Shown: positions 24,952 to 33,772 of the stretch, piece by piece | How the letters are laid out: each line of letters begins with the position of its first letter | Position numbering within the stretch: position 1 is the first letter of the stretch | Assembly: GCF_958295425.1 (NCBI RefSeq) | Contig: NC_081143.1 | Location: 14,208,891-14,272,890 of the forward strand | Direction: 5' to 3' | DNA: 64,000 nt | Source: Solea solea | Lineage: Eukaryota > Chordata > Actinopteri > Pleuronectiformes > Soleidae | Notes under the pieces: model-generated | Told to the model about the DNA's origin: nothing | Seen by the model: the letters and a program-made list of their open reading frames with translations, nothing else | Databases searched by the model: none | Program-made: the position numbers and the translations under genes

Positions 24952-27130
24952 CTTGATCATTAATTTCATTTTTGTCATTTTCTCTGTCCGTCAGTCCCAA
25001 AGGTTCAGACAGTCGTCTATTGCACACGCTCAGTGTATCCTGAGGAGAATGAACAGCTGGTGAAAAGGGTGTTAGAAAAAACACACACTCACCCCAAACT
25101 GCTGCCCTTTAGGTAAAACACACATACACACACACACACAGTGAGATATTGACCTTTGCCCTGGGTCAGACTGGGTTATCCAGCTGCAGACGGTGTAAAG
25201 CATGAGTTGCCATTTACATGGGAAATGCAGTTAATCCCACACTCGGGGTAAATGGGGTGAAGAAACGTTCACGCTTGTGTCTCATCAAAAGCAATTTACT
25301 ACACAAACCGTCCTCTTGAATAAATCAGAACATCATTATTATTTTTGGTCGCCTTTACACGCGCTTATCAAACTACAATTACAGCTTCACAGGTGAGTTT
25401 ACGACTGCTTTTTTGCGTTTAAAGAAAAACTGATAAAACCCCATTCTGTCCGAGTTGTTTTTAGAACAGCCAACACCAGTTTGTACCAAAGAAATATACA
25501 GTAACAGAGTGTTCGATTGGGATTGGGATAGATTGGATTGGATTATAAAATTGCATTGGACTGGATTATTGGATTGTATTAGATTGTATTCGATCGGATT
25601 AGATTGAAGATTATATTATATTACATTAGATTAGATTACATTACATTAGAGAAGGCGGGGGTTATAGTGTGTGTGGGTTAGGGCTAACCCTAACTTCATT
25701 TAAATGGCAGAGATTACAAATCTGCTCACTTTCTGTCTTTTTGTTTAAATGTTTTAAATTTTAAAGTCATAGCAGCACATCGTCTCCACATTTACTGTCT
25801 GATCCACTGACGACACATTTGGCAACATATCTCAGGTTACCATAAATAATGCTCATCCTGACGACTCATCCATAAACACACAATGGAAATAGACTGAGAG
25901 GTAAAGTCTTCAGATCCCACTTACATCTTAACTGTTGCAGGGACATGGAGCATAACCTGCTGTAAAAATTACTATAGACCTTTTTCACAGCAGCAATATG
26001 AGCCTCCTAAAGCTGAAATGGAGCAATGTTTATATTTAAAATCTATACTTACCTCTAGCATGCAAGTTTATTTGGCCGCATAACTCGAAAAGTATTGCTC
26101 AGATTTGGATGAAATTTTCTGGGGATGTAGATTATGACATAGGGAACACATTATTAATATTATTATTGTTATACAGAGGTGAGTCAGAAAAGGATGAGGA
26201 TTTTAGGCATGTTCCCTGAAACCATGAACTATTGTGTGCAAAGTTACTGTTTTCCAGTAATACATCTCTGAATCATGGTAGTGATGTCACCTGCTCCTGT
26301 GTTCATCTCTCAGGGTGAACGGTCCGGTTTTCCCTGCCAACTCTGGAGAGTCAGGAGACACAGAAGACTCCAAGTTCTTCAGACTCGAACCGTCTCAGTT
26401 CACCAACGGCTGCTTCATAGCCAGACTGTCTCGACAGGTGAGAGAGCCGAAGACAGGAAGTGTGAGATGAGGCAACTGTAAGGACAAGAATGTAGAGGAC
26501 AAGGTCAAGTTAGGAAATTGTGGTGGAACAGATATGTTTGTGTGTGTGTGTGTGTGTGTGTGTCTGCTGTGCGACAAGATCTTCCAGCAGTGCTGAGGCT
26601 GCACTCTTTACTTTCTGTCTGCTGTGAGGTCTGCACGTACAGCTCAACTCTCTCTCTCTCGCTCTGTGTGTGTGTGTGTGTGCAGCAGCCGTAGTGAGGA
26701 CCCTCATAGACATAAAAAATTCCTTCAACCCCTTACCCGATCCTTAACCACCACAACTAGATTCCTTACCCTAAATAATAAACTCAATTCTAACCCTAAA
26801 ACCCATTCTTTTTTGTCCTCACAAAAGACCACACACATACACTCTAAACCTCAGTGCTAAAACACTGCAGTATTTGAGTATTACTCAAACACTCCATAAA
26901 AAAGTCAAGTCAAAGATTAAATATGACTGACTTTCCAGCAAAGATGAAAGAATAATTCTCTGTATCCCTCCTCAAACCCCCCAGTCTCGTTGCATCACCT
27001 CATTGCTGTCTGTTTGCCCCTCCTTCACCCCCACTTTGCTCCACTCATAAAAAGGAAGGAAAAATACAACAGAAGGAAATGAGATGCTGCTCCTCTGATT
27101 CCCTGCAGCTCCAAAAATGGTGCAGAGAGG

Positions 27131-27168
<38 letters not shown>

Positions 27169-28738
27169 ACAGTGACAGACCCTGCTATCCAGAGTGGCAG
27201 TGCAGTAATTTAAAACTTAAATGCTGGGGTGTAATTAAATCGACATCCACTCTCTCTGTGAATGAAATCACATTGCAGAGCAACAGATTCAGTTAGTAGT
27301 GACACTTGTGAGGTGGTTCACTGCCACTCACACGCATGACTTCACTCGTCAAACTGCCCCCGCTGGATGAAGGGATGAGGAACTGATAGATGGCAGCAGA
27401 GAGAGAGAGGGAGAGAGGGAGAGAGGGAGAAAAGAGAGCGGGGGGGGGGGGGGGTGAGGCAACGAGACGTGTTTTCAAAAGGAGAGGGAGATGCAAGAGC
27501 ATTATTTTAATCCGACACCCCCCCCAAAAAAATGCAACACACTTTGCACAAGCACTAACCACTTTGGACAGGTGTTGATTCTTGCTTTTAACATTCTGCA
27601 GACTTAGCATGAAGGCAGCACACAGACTCTGCTGGAGCTGAAGAGCAGCTATAAAATCTCTTGTGTTGCCGTTCACATTATGGGCCATAACAAAGTTTGC
27701 TCTATGGGAATGTAAAAATCCATCAACCCCGCTGTGAGCTCTCCTCTTCACTACTCCTCTTCCCGTCCAGTTGGCCACTTTACGACGGCATTTCCACAGC
27801 TTTGCATTCTGTTACAGGAATCTCCTCGCTGTCGACTTGCCCTGGAGACTTGTTGTTGATATCTTACTCTGCCCTTGCAATTCCAGGCTGATCCCACAAA
27901 GGTAGAGACGGTGCAGGATGTGTTGGCAAGGGCAGCAGCGAAGGGCCTCCTGGGTGGAATAATGCCTGAACAATTAAAAACGGTCAAAAAGGGAAAAAGC
28001 AAGAAGAAGCCCCAGTCACCCTCAAGCCAGGGTCCAGGCGCACCTTCAGAATACCAAACGGAGAAAGACGAGAGAGACCTGGCGGGTGATGAGAAGGTGG
28101 AGGAGTGCACCACAGAAGAAGGTGAGGTCGGGAAGGAAGAGGGGAAGAGGTCAAAAGGTCACAAGCGAAAGCTCAAACGGCGAGCAAAGCAAGCCAAGAG
28201 TCAGCCGAAAAACCACAAGAAGAAAGTCAACCCCAACAAGCGTCTGACGAAGAGTAAACAGAGACGTATACCTCGTCTCACGCTGACATTAATGTCCTCG
28301 GCGCAGCCGTCCAACCACTTGTCTCCGATCACAGCTCTTGCTCACAGGATAAGTGAAAACACATCTCAGCAGACAGTCGGCGCCCTTTCATCTGCAGGCA
28401 AACATCCATCACCTCCTCGCTCTGCTCCACTTTCAGGCCCGGCAGCCTCCGCACAGGTGCACAGACACATCACACCACAGCCCGACAGAACAGAGACAAC
28501 ACTGCAGGATGGAGATAAACCAGGAGGTTTCTTTAAGGAGAGGAAAAAGATGGTCAGACCAAAGGAAGTGGTGAAACTTGCAGATTCTGTCCTTCCACCC
28601 ATTCCCTCCTCCTCCTCCTCCAGCTCTTTACTTAGCAGGAGTGCTAGTTCTCTCTCCCAGCCTCCGTCCCGCATCTCCCACCTTCAGCACACCAGCATGT
28701 CGGCATCCTCTTCCACAGTCTCGCTACCTGGATTATAA
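17857..28738 (+). CDS. nsun7: NSUN7, NOL1/NOP2/SUN-family RNA methyltransferase-like protein (12 coding exons)
   Basis: Joining the 12 exons listed separately gives an 810-codon frame (809 residues) with matching phases at all 11 junctions. Similarity to vertebrate NSUN7 runs from exon 2 to the start of exon 12: 'ELAF.LKYQD' type sequence (exons 2-3), 'LFDLQDRRF' (exon 4), 'KLAASLARCRVK' and 'LPLYAW' (exon 5), 'MVLPQCS' (exon 8), 'VYPEENE' (exon 10), 'FFRLEPSQFTNGCF' (exon 11) and 'VQDVLARAAAKGLL' (exon 12). The family methylates cytosine-5 in RNA with SAM as donor; human NSUN7 has been linked to enhancer RNA methylation and sperm motility. The motif IV cysteine is present (PQC, Cys394), but the motif VI catalytic position is Arg457 (CTR instead of CTC), and the SAM-binding motif I (about residues 310-330) is degenerate. 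Residues after about 545 form a Lys-rich, then Ser/Pro-rich tail. The start is the only in-frame ATG in exon 1; the N-terminus is poorly conserved and least certain. Confidence 0.93.
18449..18480. repeat. Perfect inverted repeat, 13-bp arms
   Basis: Arms 18449-18461 (tgcattgctttca) and 18468-18480 are exact reverse complements with a 6-base loop, in NSUN7 intron 1. Confidence 0.85.
18755..18985 (+). mobile_element. tRNA-like SINE, 5' portion
   Basis: Starts with 'gtggttagcactcttgcc', an A-box-like tRNA head, and carries the B-box-like 'ggttcaggaccc'. Then come 'gagtttgcatg', 'ttctccgggttctccgg' and 'tgtgaacgtgagagtgaatg', a common vertebrate SINE-type body. The 3' portion seen at 4110-4365 is missing. 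It lies in NSUN7 intron 1. Confidence 0.6.
19349..19534 (+). CDS. nsun7: NSUN7 exon 2
   Basis: Acceptor 'ctcccccacag', donor AAAT|gtatga. Encodes the conserved 'QASAIFQQLREEK' and 'YQLAFNTLK' segments of the NSUN7 N-terminal region. Enters in phase 1 and leaves in phase 1. Confidence 0.93.
20420..20478 (+). CDS. nsun7: NSUN7 exon 3
   Basis: Acceptor 'ttctttccag', donor ATT|gtgagt. Encodes QDLLEEIITDSCFHSSQHI, the counterpart of human 'YQDILETILIDSC'. Confidence 0.93.
21005..21300. repeat. Dispersed repeat in NSUN7 intron 3
   Basis: Starts with 'aggtctcaaactcaaatgac' and continues with 'aggccagtcaagtg' and 'ggggggccatgag', words that mark a widespread fish repeat. The boundaries are approximate and the class is unknown. 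Confidence 0.5.
21839..21975 (+). CDS. nsun7: NSUN7 exon 4
   Basis: Acceptor 'ttgttttgcag', donor CACAG|gtgtgt in phase 2. Encodes 'MVMLFDLQDRRF' and 'LQEVRELEVNLH', as in vertebrate NSUN7. Confidence 0.94.
22066..22218 (+). CDS. nsun7: NSUN7 exon 5
   Basis: Only 90 bp after exon 4. Acceptor 'tgtccgacag', donor ACCAG|gtacat. Encodes 'KTKLAASLARCRVKLN' and 'HLPLYAWVDTLK', strongly NSUN7-like. Confidence 0.95.
22346..22410 (-). repeat. SINE-like repeat, 3' end fragment
   Basis: On the - strand reads 'ccctcatgtggaggataaag' followed by 'tggtagaagatgaa', the same tail as the copy at 4110-4365. Confidence 0.55.
22654..22837 (+). CDS. nsun7: NSUN7 exon 6
   Basis: Acceptor 'gtactctgtag', donor CAG|gtagag. 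Encodes VEEVCKALHSAGL, matching the human 'EEVYNNLKRRGY' segment, and 'DTLVFPQQLHALL'. Ends in phase 0. Confidence 0.93.
23237..23398. repeat. (AAATA)n pentanucleotide repeat
   Basis: About 160 bases of aaata/aaatt units in NSUN7 intron 6, becoming degenerate (AAATT) at the right end. Confidence 0.97.
23922..24135 (+). CDS. nsun7: NSUN7 exon 7 (degenerate SAM-binding region)
   Basis: Acceptor 'tctctccacag', donor TCCA|gtgagt in phase 1. Encodes the Rossmann-type segment 'GDVLVVGSFSAVTVAHIAVV' followed by 'GRVLACGADHT'. The position of the usual motif I (AAPGGK-like) has no Pro-Gly pair; human NSUN7 is similarly degenerate here. Confidence 0.94.
24227..24370 (+). CDS. nsun7: NSUN7 exon 8 (motif IV)
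   Basis: Acceptor 'cccaccgcag', donor GGAA|gtatga. Encodes 'RLKVIMVLPQCSST', containing the motif IV Pro-x-Cys with Cys394, and 'DPVPTIHSEH'. Confidence 0.95.
24790..24891 (+). CDS. nsun7: NSUN7 exon 9
   Basis: Acceptor 'ttttttttgacag', donor ACCT|gtaagt. Encodes 'GKINSMAGQQARLLAHSLT', equivalent to human 'DKLHVLAQQQYEQLTHAMK'. Confidence 0.93.
24900..24949. repeat. (CA)n microsatellite abutting the exon 9 donor
   Basis: About 25 CA units begin within 10 bases of the exon 9 splice donor. Confidence 0.97.
24995..25112 (+). CDS. nsun7: NSUN7 exon 10 (motif VI with Cys-to-Arg)
   Basis: Acceptor 'tctgtccgtcag', donor TTTAG|gtaaaa in phase 2. Encodes 'VQTVVYCTRSVYPEENEQLV'. The family's catalytic cysteine position (CTC in human NSUN7, STC in other NSUN proteins) is Arg457, codon CGC at 25027-25029. 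Confidence 0.95.
25505..25655. repeat. Degenerate GATTG/GATTA tandem repeat
   Basis: About 150 bases of imperfect pentanucleotide units (gattg, gatta, tatta, catta) in NSUN7 intron 10. Confidence 0.85.
26314..26437 (+). CDS. nsun7: NSUN7 exon 11
   Basis: Acceptor 'ttcatctctcag', donor CGACAG|gtgaga. Encodes 'DSKFFRLEPSQFTNGCFIAR', the C-terminal end of the methyltransferase fold. Ends in phase 0. Confidence 0.95.
26685..26845 (-). repeat. CA-linked dispersed repeat, type B (inverted)
   Basis: Contains 'gtgaggaccctcatagacat', CCTTAACC and ACCCTAAA words, and is bounded by TG and CA tracts. It lies in NSUN7 intron 11. Confidence 0.65.
27440..27454. repeat. Poly(G) tract
   Basis: Run of 15 G after a GA-rich stretch in NSUN7 intron 11. 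Confidence 0.95.
27887..28738 (+). CDS. nsun7: NSUN7 exon 12 (C-terminal tail, stop codon)
   Basis: Acceptor 'cccttgcaattccag', 284 codons including the stop at 28736-28738. It begins with the conserved 'VETVQDVLARAAAKGLLGG'. A strongly basic part with clusters such as KGKSKKK and KRKLKRRAKQ follows, then a Ser/Pro-rich low-complexity end. The basic clusters could be nuclear or nucleolar targeting or RNA-binding signals (inference). Confidence 0.93.
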   Translation, partial: ADPTKVETVQDVLARAAAKGLLGGIMPEQLKTVKKGKSKKKPQSPSSQGPGAPSEYQTEKDERDLAGDEKVEECTTEEGEVGKEEGKRSKGHKRKLKRRAKQAKSQPKNHKKKVNPNKRLTKSKQRRIPRLTLTLMSSAQPSNHLSPITALAHRISENTSQQTVGALSSAGKHPSPPRSAPLSGPAASAQVHRHITPQPDRTETTLQDGDKPGGFFKERKKMVRPKEVVKLADSVLPPIPSSSSSSSLLSRSASSLSQPPSRISHLQHTSMSASSSTVSLPGL

Positions 28739-29435
28739 ACATGAGGGGATTAAGTATGTATTTACATAATTCTGACGGTGACTGTGATTCAATACATTAC
28801 CCAGCAATAAGACTCCTTCCAGCTACTGCCATGGAGGTTCAAACCTCCACTGGTCCAAGAAAACAAACTACAAAAGAAATCATACATTTCATCTATAATA
28901 ACCACTGACTGAAATAGACATTTTAACACAAGATTCTAAAGTGTGATTTAATGCCATTTAACGTGAAATGTGTAATGTTTGTTTTAAATCCTCAAAAAAA
29001 GGATTTCTGTGTAATTCTGAGACAAAAAAAGCATATATATATCGGTCTATAGTGTAAACACTTTCAGCTAAACATTGTACTAAATGGTATTAAAATGTGA
29101 TTTTTACAGTGTAAGATGAAGAGTGAGAAAGACATTAAAGTACACATCTGCAGAGGTTTTTTGTTTTTGATATTTCCTTCAAGTCAACAAACATAAGACT
29201 TCTTCTTCTTCTTCTTGTGATCAAAAAATTCAAACGTTTACTTTAAAACTTTCAGAATTTCATAAAGTAAAAATCCTCTGCTCCTTACTCTCGGGCCAAA
29301 ACCCACTGCGACTAAACCACAGACTAAATAATTAATCAAAAAAATTATGACTCAATAAAAAACATTAACTCTCTCTCTCTCACACACACACACACAGAGA
29401 TACACAAAAGCCAAATGCAGTATTTTATAATGCTG
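28739..29435. other. NSUN7 3' UTR and short convergent intergenic gap
   Basis: AT-rich sequence after the NSUN7 stop. Candidate + strand polyadenylation signals lie at 29134-29139 and 29354-29359. No coding sequence is seen. Confidence 0.55.
29134..29139 (+). terminator. Candidate NSUN7 polyadenylation signal
   Basis: ATTAAA about 400 bases after the stop, followed by a T-rich stretch (29156-29172). A canonical AATAAA at 29354-29359 is an alternative. Confidence 0.4.
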
Positions 29436-29441
29436 TTTATT
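29436..29441 (-). terminator. Candidate APBB2 polyadenylation signal
   Basis: AATAAA on the - strand, followed 40-60 bases downstream by a GT-rich tract (the complement of the CA run near 29380-29397), a good context for cleavage. Other - strand AATAAA hexamers lie upstream, for example 31082-31087. Confidence 0.4.
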
Positions 29442-32400
29442 CTCACGTTTGGTTACATCGCTAAAGTGTAGAAATCGGTGAACGGCAAACAGAAGCCAAC
29501 ACGTCCATTTGCAGGAAATGGAGTGTACGCATGTGTGTTTGTGTGTGTTTTCCTTTTTAGTTTGTATATGTGTGAACTTGACAGAGACACTGAGAGTCCA
29601 CTGCTGTCTTCATCATCTTCCTCCTCCTCTTTCTCACTCCTGCAGCAGTGGACGTCCAGTCCTCAGGACACTGTACAGAGTTGACATATATATATATTCC
29701 TTTATCTGCCGTTTTCTGCAAAGCGGAGCTCGTTGTAGCCTTGTGAGTGAACCAGGGACCGAGACGACAACACGAGGCTAGAGACCTTACTTGCCTCAAC
29801 TAATAAAATCAGTATATACCTTTATAAAATAGAATAAATAAAATAAAAAATATTTCTGTTCAGTACATACAGTCGCTCTTTCAACCATCCGAGGGCATGC
29901 AAGGCTTTTTACGACTTTCCATTTCTTGAGATCAAAAGAATGCATAGATAATTGCTCAGTTAAATTCAGCATCAACTTAATTGACGGCTGTGAAATTTTC
30001 CAAATGATTTGCTCTCGTATTTTTTTCTTATCTACAACAACGTATATCTGTACTTTACACTTTGGCCGTTTGTGAGTTCTCAAAAAAGGCATTTCATTTC
30101 AGGAAAGAAACAGGAAAAAGTGGAGACATTCAAAAATGAAGAGATTAGCTTATAACAATGATTAATGCCAAACGTTACACTGAATGGATATTATGTACAC
30201 AACAAACCGTCGTCTTCTCATTCACGTGTGACAAAGTGAAAGTGATGTGGCCGAGTTCTCCTCAACAAAAATTTAAAAATGAAACTCCCGGTTCCTTCAT
30301 AGTGTATTTTTTACAATGATGATATGAACACAGAAAACAAGACTCCTTCAGCTGCAACAGCCTGGTCGACTGTGTCACTACGTCTGTGAAGCCTTTTCTT
30401 CTTCTTCTACTCACAAAGCACATTATACAGATAAACTGTGTCTCACTAATAAAAACCAAGGTTTAAGACAAGCTCTTAAAACTTATTTTCCAACTAGTGA
30501 CTGTGGAGGTTTGTTCATTTAAGGGACTATCTGTCAACTAGATTCTTCAAAACAATAGACTCAATAAAAAAAATGGACGTAGCTTTCCAAACTAAGAAGT
30601 AGGACAGGAGTAGCAGTTAACCACCAGAGGGGCAACTCCACTGGTTGTTGAAAAAAAAAAGTCTATTTAAGTGCAAGTGTGCTGGAAAATGAGCCTATTT
30701 CTTATTTGAATTGTGTCATCAGCAAAGTGGATGACGTCGCTCTGAGGCGATATGTCAGTTTTGGACCCCGGTGTGACTGACAGCCGGGTACGTCTGGGTT
30801 TGGAAGACTACGTCCACTTCCTCCATCCAGTCTATGTTCAAGACGGACTGCAAAAACAAGGTGAAGTCATCTCAGCAGCGGATAAACACGTGAGCTGCAC
30901 GGGGGAGTTAAAGGAGCAGCTGTGCATTTTTTTTGTTACGTCGAGCGAGTCGCTCCTTGTACTGTACAGCGGGAAATAAACCACGAGTTTTACAGAAAAC
31001 GTAAAACTATACAACGATATTTAGCTGGAGGAGCTGGAGAGTTTACATCGCACACTGAATGAACAGCAGGACATCAGCTTATTTATTACCCGGCACTCAT
31101 GATGCTTGGCTGTGACTCCTGCAGGAGAAATAGCCGGGTGCTAAACAGCACACAGCTTCTCCTGCAAACGCTCTACGGAACATAGAGTAGTCGCCTCGTG
31201 ACTGGTTTCACTTTGTGCATCTAATGGATTAAGAAAACAGCACAATCGGGTCTCAAATGTAACAACTGGTTTCTCTGAATGATTCTCTATCTGTGCAGCT
31301 TAATCATCGCCAGACTTTGGTTGTGTGCCAACAGTATTTTTCACAATCCACAATCTACTCCATAAACTGAATGATAAATAAGATATGTATCAAGTTAGGT
31401 GGCTCTTTGTTTTGATTTGAACACAAGAATTATTTTTTATCATTCAGGTGTTTAAAGTGAGTGGATTCTCCAGGATATCACTAAGATTTTATAACTCCTG
31501 ACGTCCTCTTTGACACTTGCTCATCAGCATAAAAACGAATGGTTTATTTCATCGTGTCTCTGGTCTTACAGCATGATTCTGCTTTTGTCTTAAGATCTTA
31601 TCTATATCGTTTCTGCATGTGGAAGTTAAGGGACCTGACGTCAGATATGTGACAGTGAGGATGTAGAGGTGAATAATTGGGATTTGTGTGAGAAAAAAAC
31701 TAAATGGAGAAAAGAAGAAATAATGTGATCGCGTGGCTCTGATGAAAGCGTATGTACAGTAACCGAGAATTTAAAAACAAAACAAAAAACGAAGAAGGTG
31801 AACAGACGCCTGGAGCCCAGGAGAGTCCTGCTGGTTGGAGTCTACACGTCTCTCTTTAATCTTCCGTCTCAAACGGCCACGGCTGCAGATGAAATAGTTT
31901 TCTCCATCTCACCTCGTCTCAGTTCAGACATCTCAACCACAACCAGGTATAAAAAGAAAACCACATTCCTCTGCTCTTCTTTTTCTTCCTCCAGGTTTTT
32001 TTTTTCCCTCAAGCCAATCCCATTTTATTAGTGAACATTGAGTCTGTGAGGACAGATACTGAGGTGGGATTTAAAGTCAAATTTCCTCCAGCATGTGTAT
32101 CAAAGAGCAGCGGCGGCGGCGGCAGCAACAACATGCTGACGTCTACGGTGTTTGGAGCAGCAGTCACCGTTCAAGACAAAGTGGGGAAGCAGAGGAGAGC
32201 GGGCTAAATAACAAAGTTCATCCCTGCGTCTCTTCCTTCATTATGGCTAATGTCTGTCACTTTCTGAGGGACAAACAGAAAAATAAACGTAAGGTGTCCT
32301 CGGGTGAAAAGCCACCACTCGTTTGGAGCCACCAGGCTGAAGCTTGCACAGTTGAAGACAACAGATGTGGGGTTTTTTTCTGGAAGCAGCATTTGTGTTA

Positions 32401-33601
32401 TTGATATTGTCTATAGAAGGATCCACTTTTCTATTTAAAAAGTTCATGCACGATCAGTTGAACAGATGAGCGTGAGGCCAGAATCTTTAAAACCAAGTCC
32501 ACAAGACACGACACGACATTTAGAGTCCGAGGGTTGCTGTGTGCGGCCCACACACCATGATCTAACGATCGGGAGTTGTTTTTTTTTTTTCAGTGGTTGT
32601 TGTCACTACACGTCTCACAATATTTCACCAGGAGGAGCCAGCGACACATGACATGATCTCCTCACAGTGGTCACAAAGGGATATGTGAACATTGGCACAG
32701 GGAAACCAGGTTTAATTTAGCTCTGCTTCATGTGTACAGGTCGACCACTGAACCCCTTTTGTAACAGTATTGTCTGTGATCTCTGATCTCTGTTTTTGGG
32801 ATGTTGTATTTCTCTTTTTCCCCCTCATCCTCTGAACTGCCGTTGTTTTCCTGTTTGGGTTTCAGCCGCTCTCACCCCGTCCTGGTCTCTGGCTGACTGG
32901 GCCGGCCGGACGTGGATCAAATTTTCAGCATGCTGGAAATGAGATCTAGGTCTGGTTTGCAGGTTTTCGCACGCTGAGGATTTGAAGAGTTCCCTCTTAG
33001 CGACTGCTGAACATTAGGCGATTCGGGTCGGTTGGCGGAGTCTTGTGAAGCAGAGAATCGTGTTGTGTGAACTCGGGTTAACTGGACAAACGGGTGAATG
33101 ACAGTGGGGTGTGGCCGGGTGTGCAAGGTCATGCTGGCAGCACAGGCACAGACACAAATACAGTAAGAGCGTGGAGAGATCAGCAGTTTGGGCAGCAATG
33201 AGCTTGCAGTCTTTGAAGGAGCACTTCCTACTTCTACAATATTTGTTCTCTTCTCCTCATCTGTGCTGAGCGTGATGAGCGTTTACTTCTATGTACATCA
33301 ACTCCTTCATGACCATCACTCGGTGGTTTCTTAAGGTTGTGTGTTCCTTCTTGATCAGGGCTTGCAGTCTTTATTGGTCTTAGTTTTTTTTTGAGGAAAC
33401 AAACGTCCAATTTCTGCTCGAGAGCCGATAAAAACTCTGGAGGGGAAATTCCTATTTGCTCCAGAAAAGTGACGGGGATTGTGACACGGTTTCCCAAAAC
33501 TGTGGGGCTTTGCTGTGTTTGAGTAGTTGTTCGGGTCTGTGGTTGGCGACAGGTTTGGCAGCAATGTGGCTCATAACATTGGTGATTGGTGTTTGTGGCA
33601 G
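29442..33601 (-). other. apbb2: Probable APBB2 3' UTR
   Basis: About 4.2 kb downstream of the APBB2 stop with no coding exon or strong dispersed repeat, and unusually few microsatellites for this window. That fits a transcribed 3' UTR. The extent is inferred from the last candidate polyadenylation signal only. Confidence 0.45.
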
Positions 33602-33772
33602 TTACTGTGGCAACTCAGTGACAGGTCTCTTCTGTTTGAGCGTGTCGATGAGGGACAGGACACCTCTCTTCACGCTGGTCGAGACCCGACGGGACACAGA
33701 GTCACCGGGAGGTGTTGAGCTGCAGGCTTTCTGGGAGGGAGGACGAGCGACCAAGCACTTCTGATACCGCAG
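33602..33772 (-). CDS. apbb2: APBB2 last coding exon (C-terminus)
   Basis: Acceptor 'ctctctcag' then [15 protein letters not shown]. The exon ends with '[21 protein letters not shown]' minus its first Arg, then a stop (tta at 33602-33604). It is 57 codons including the stop, phase 0. Confidence 0.96.
   Translation of the reverse strand: MRYQKCLVARPPSQKACSSTPPGDSVSRRVSTSVKRGVLSLIDTLKQKRPVTELPQ

Noticed and set aside
27293..27778. A 161-codon open frame on the - strand within NSUN7 intron 11
   Set aside because: It is largely translated from poly(G), GA and CT tracts, with no recognisable domain and no splice context.
31798..32450. Open frames within the region downstream of the APBB2 stop
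   Set aside because: They are short, lack homology and overlap on both strands, as expected by chance in a 3' UTR.
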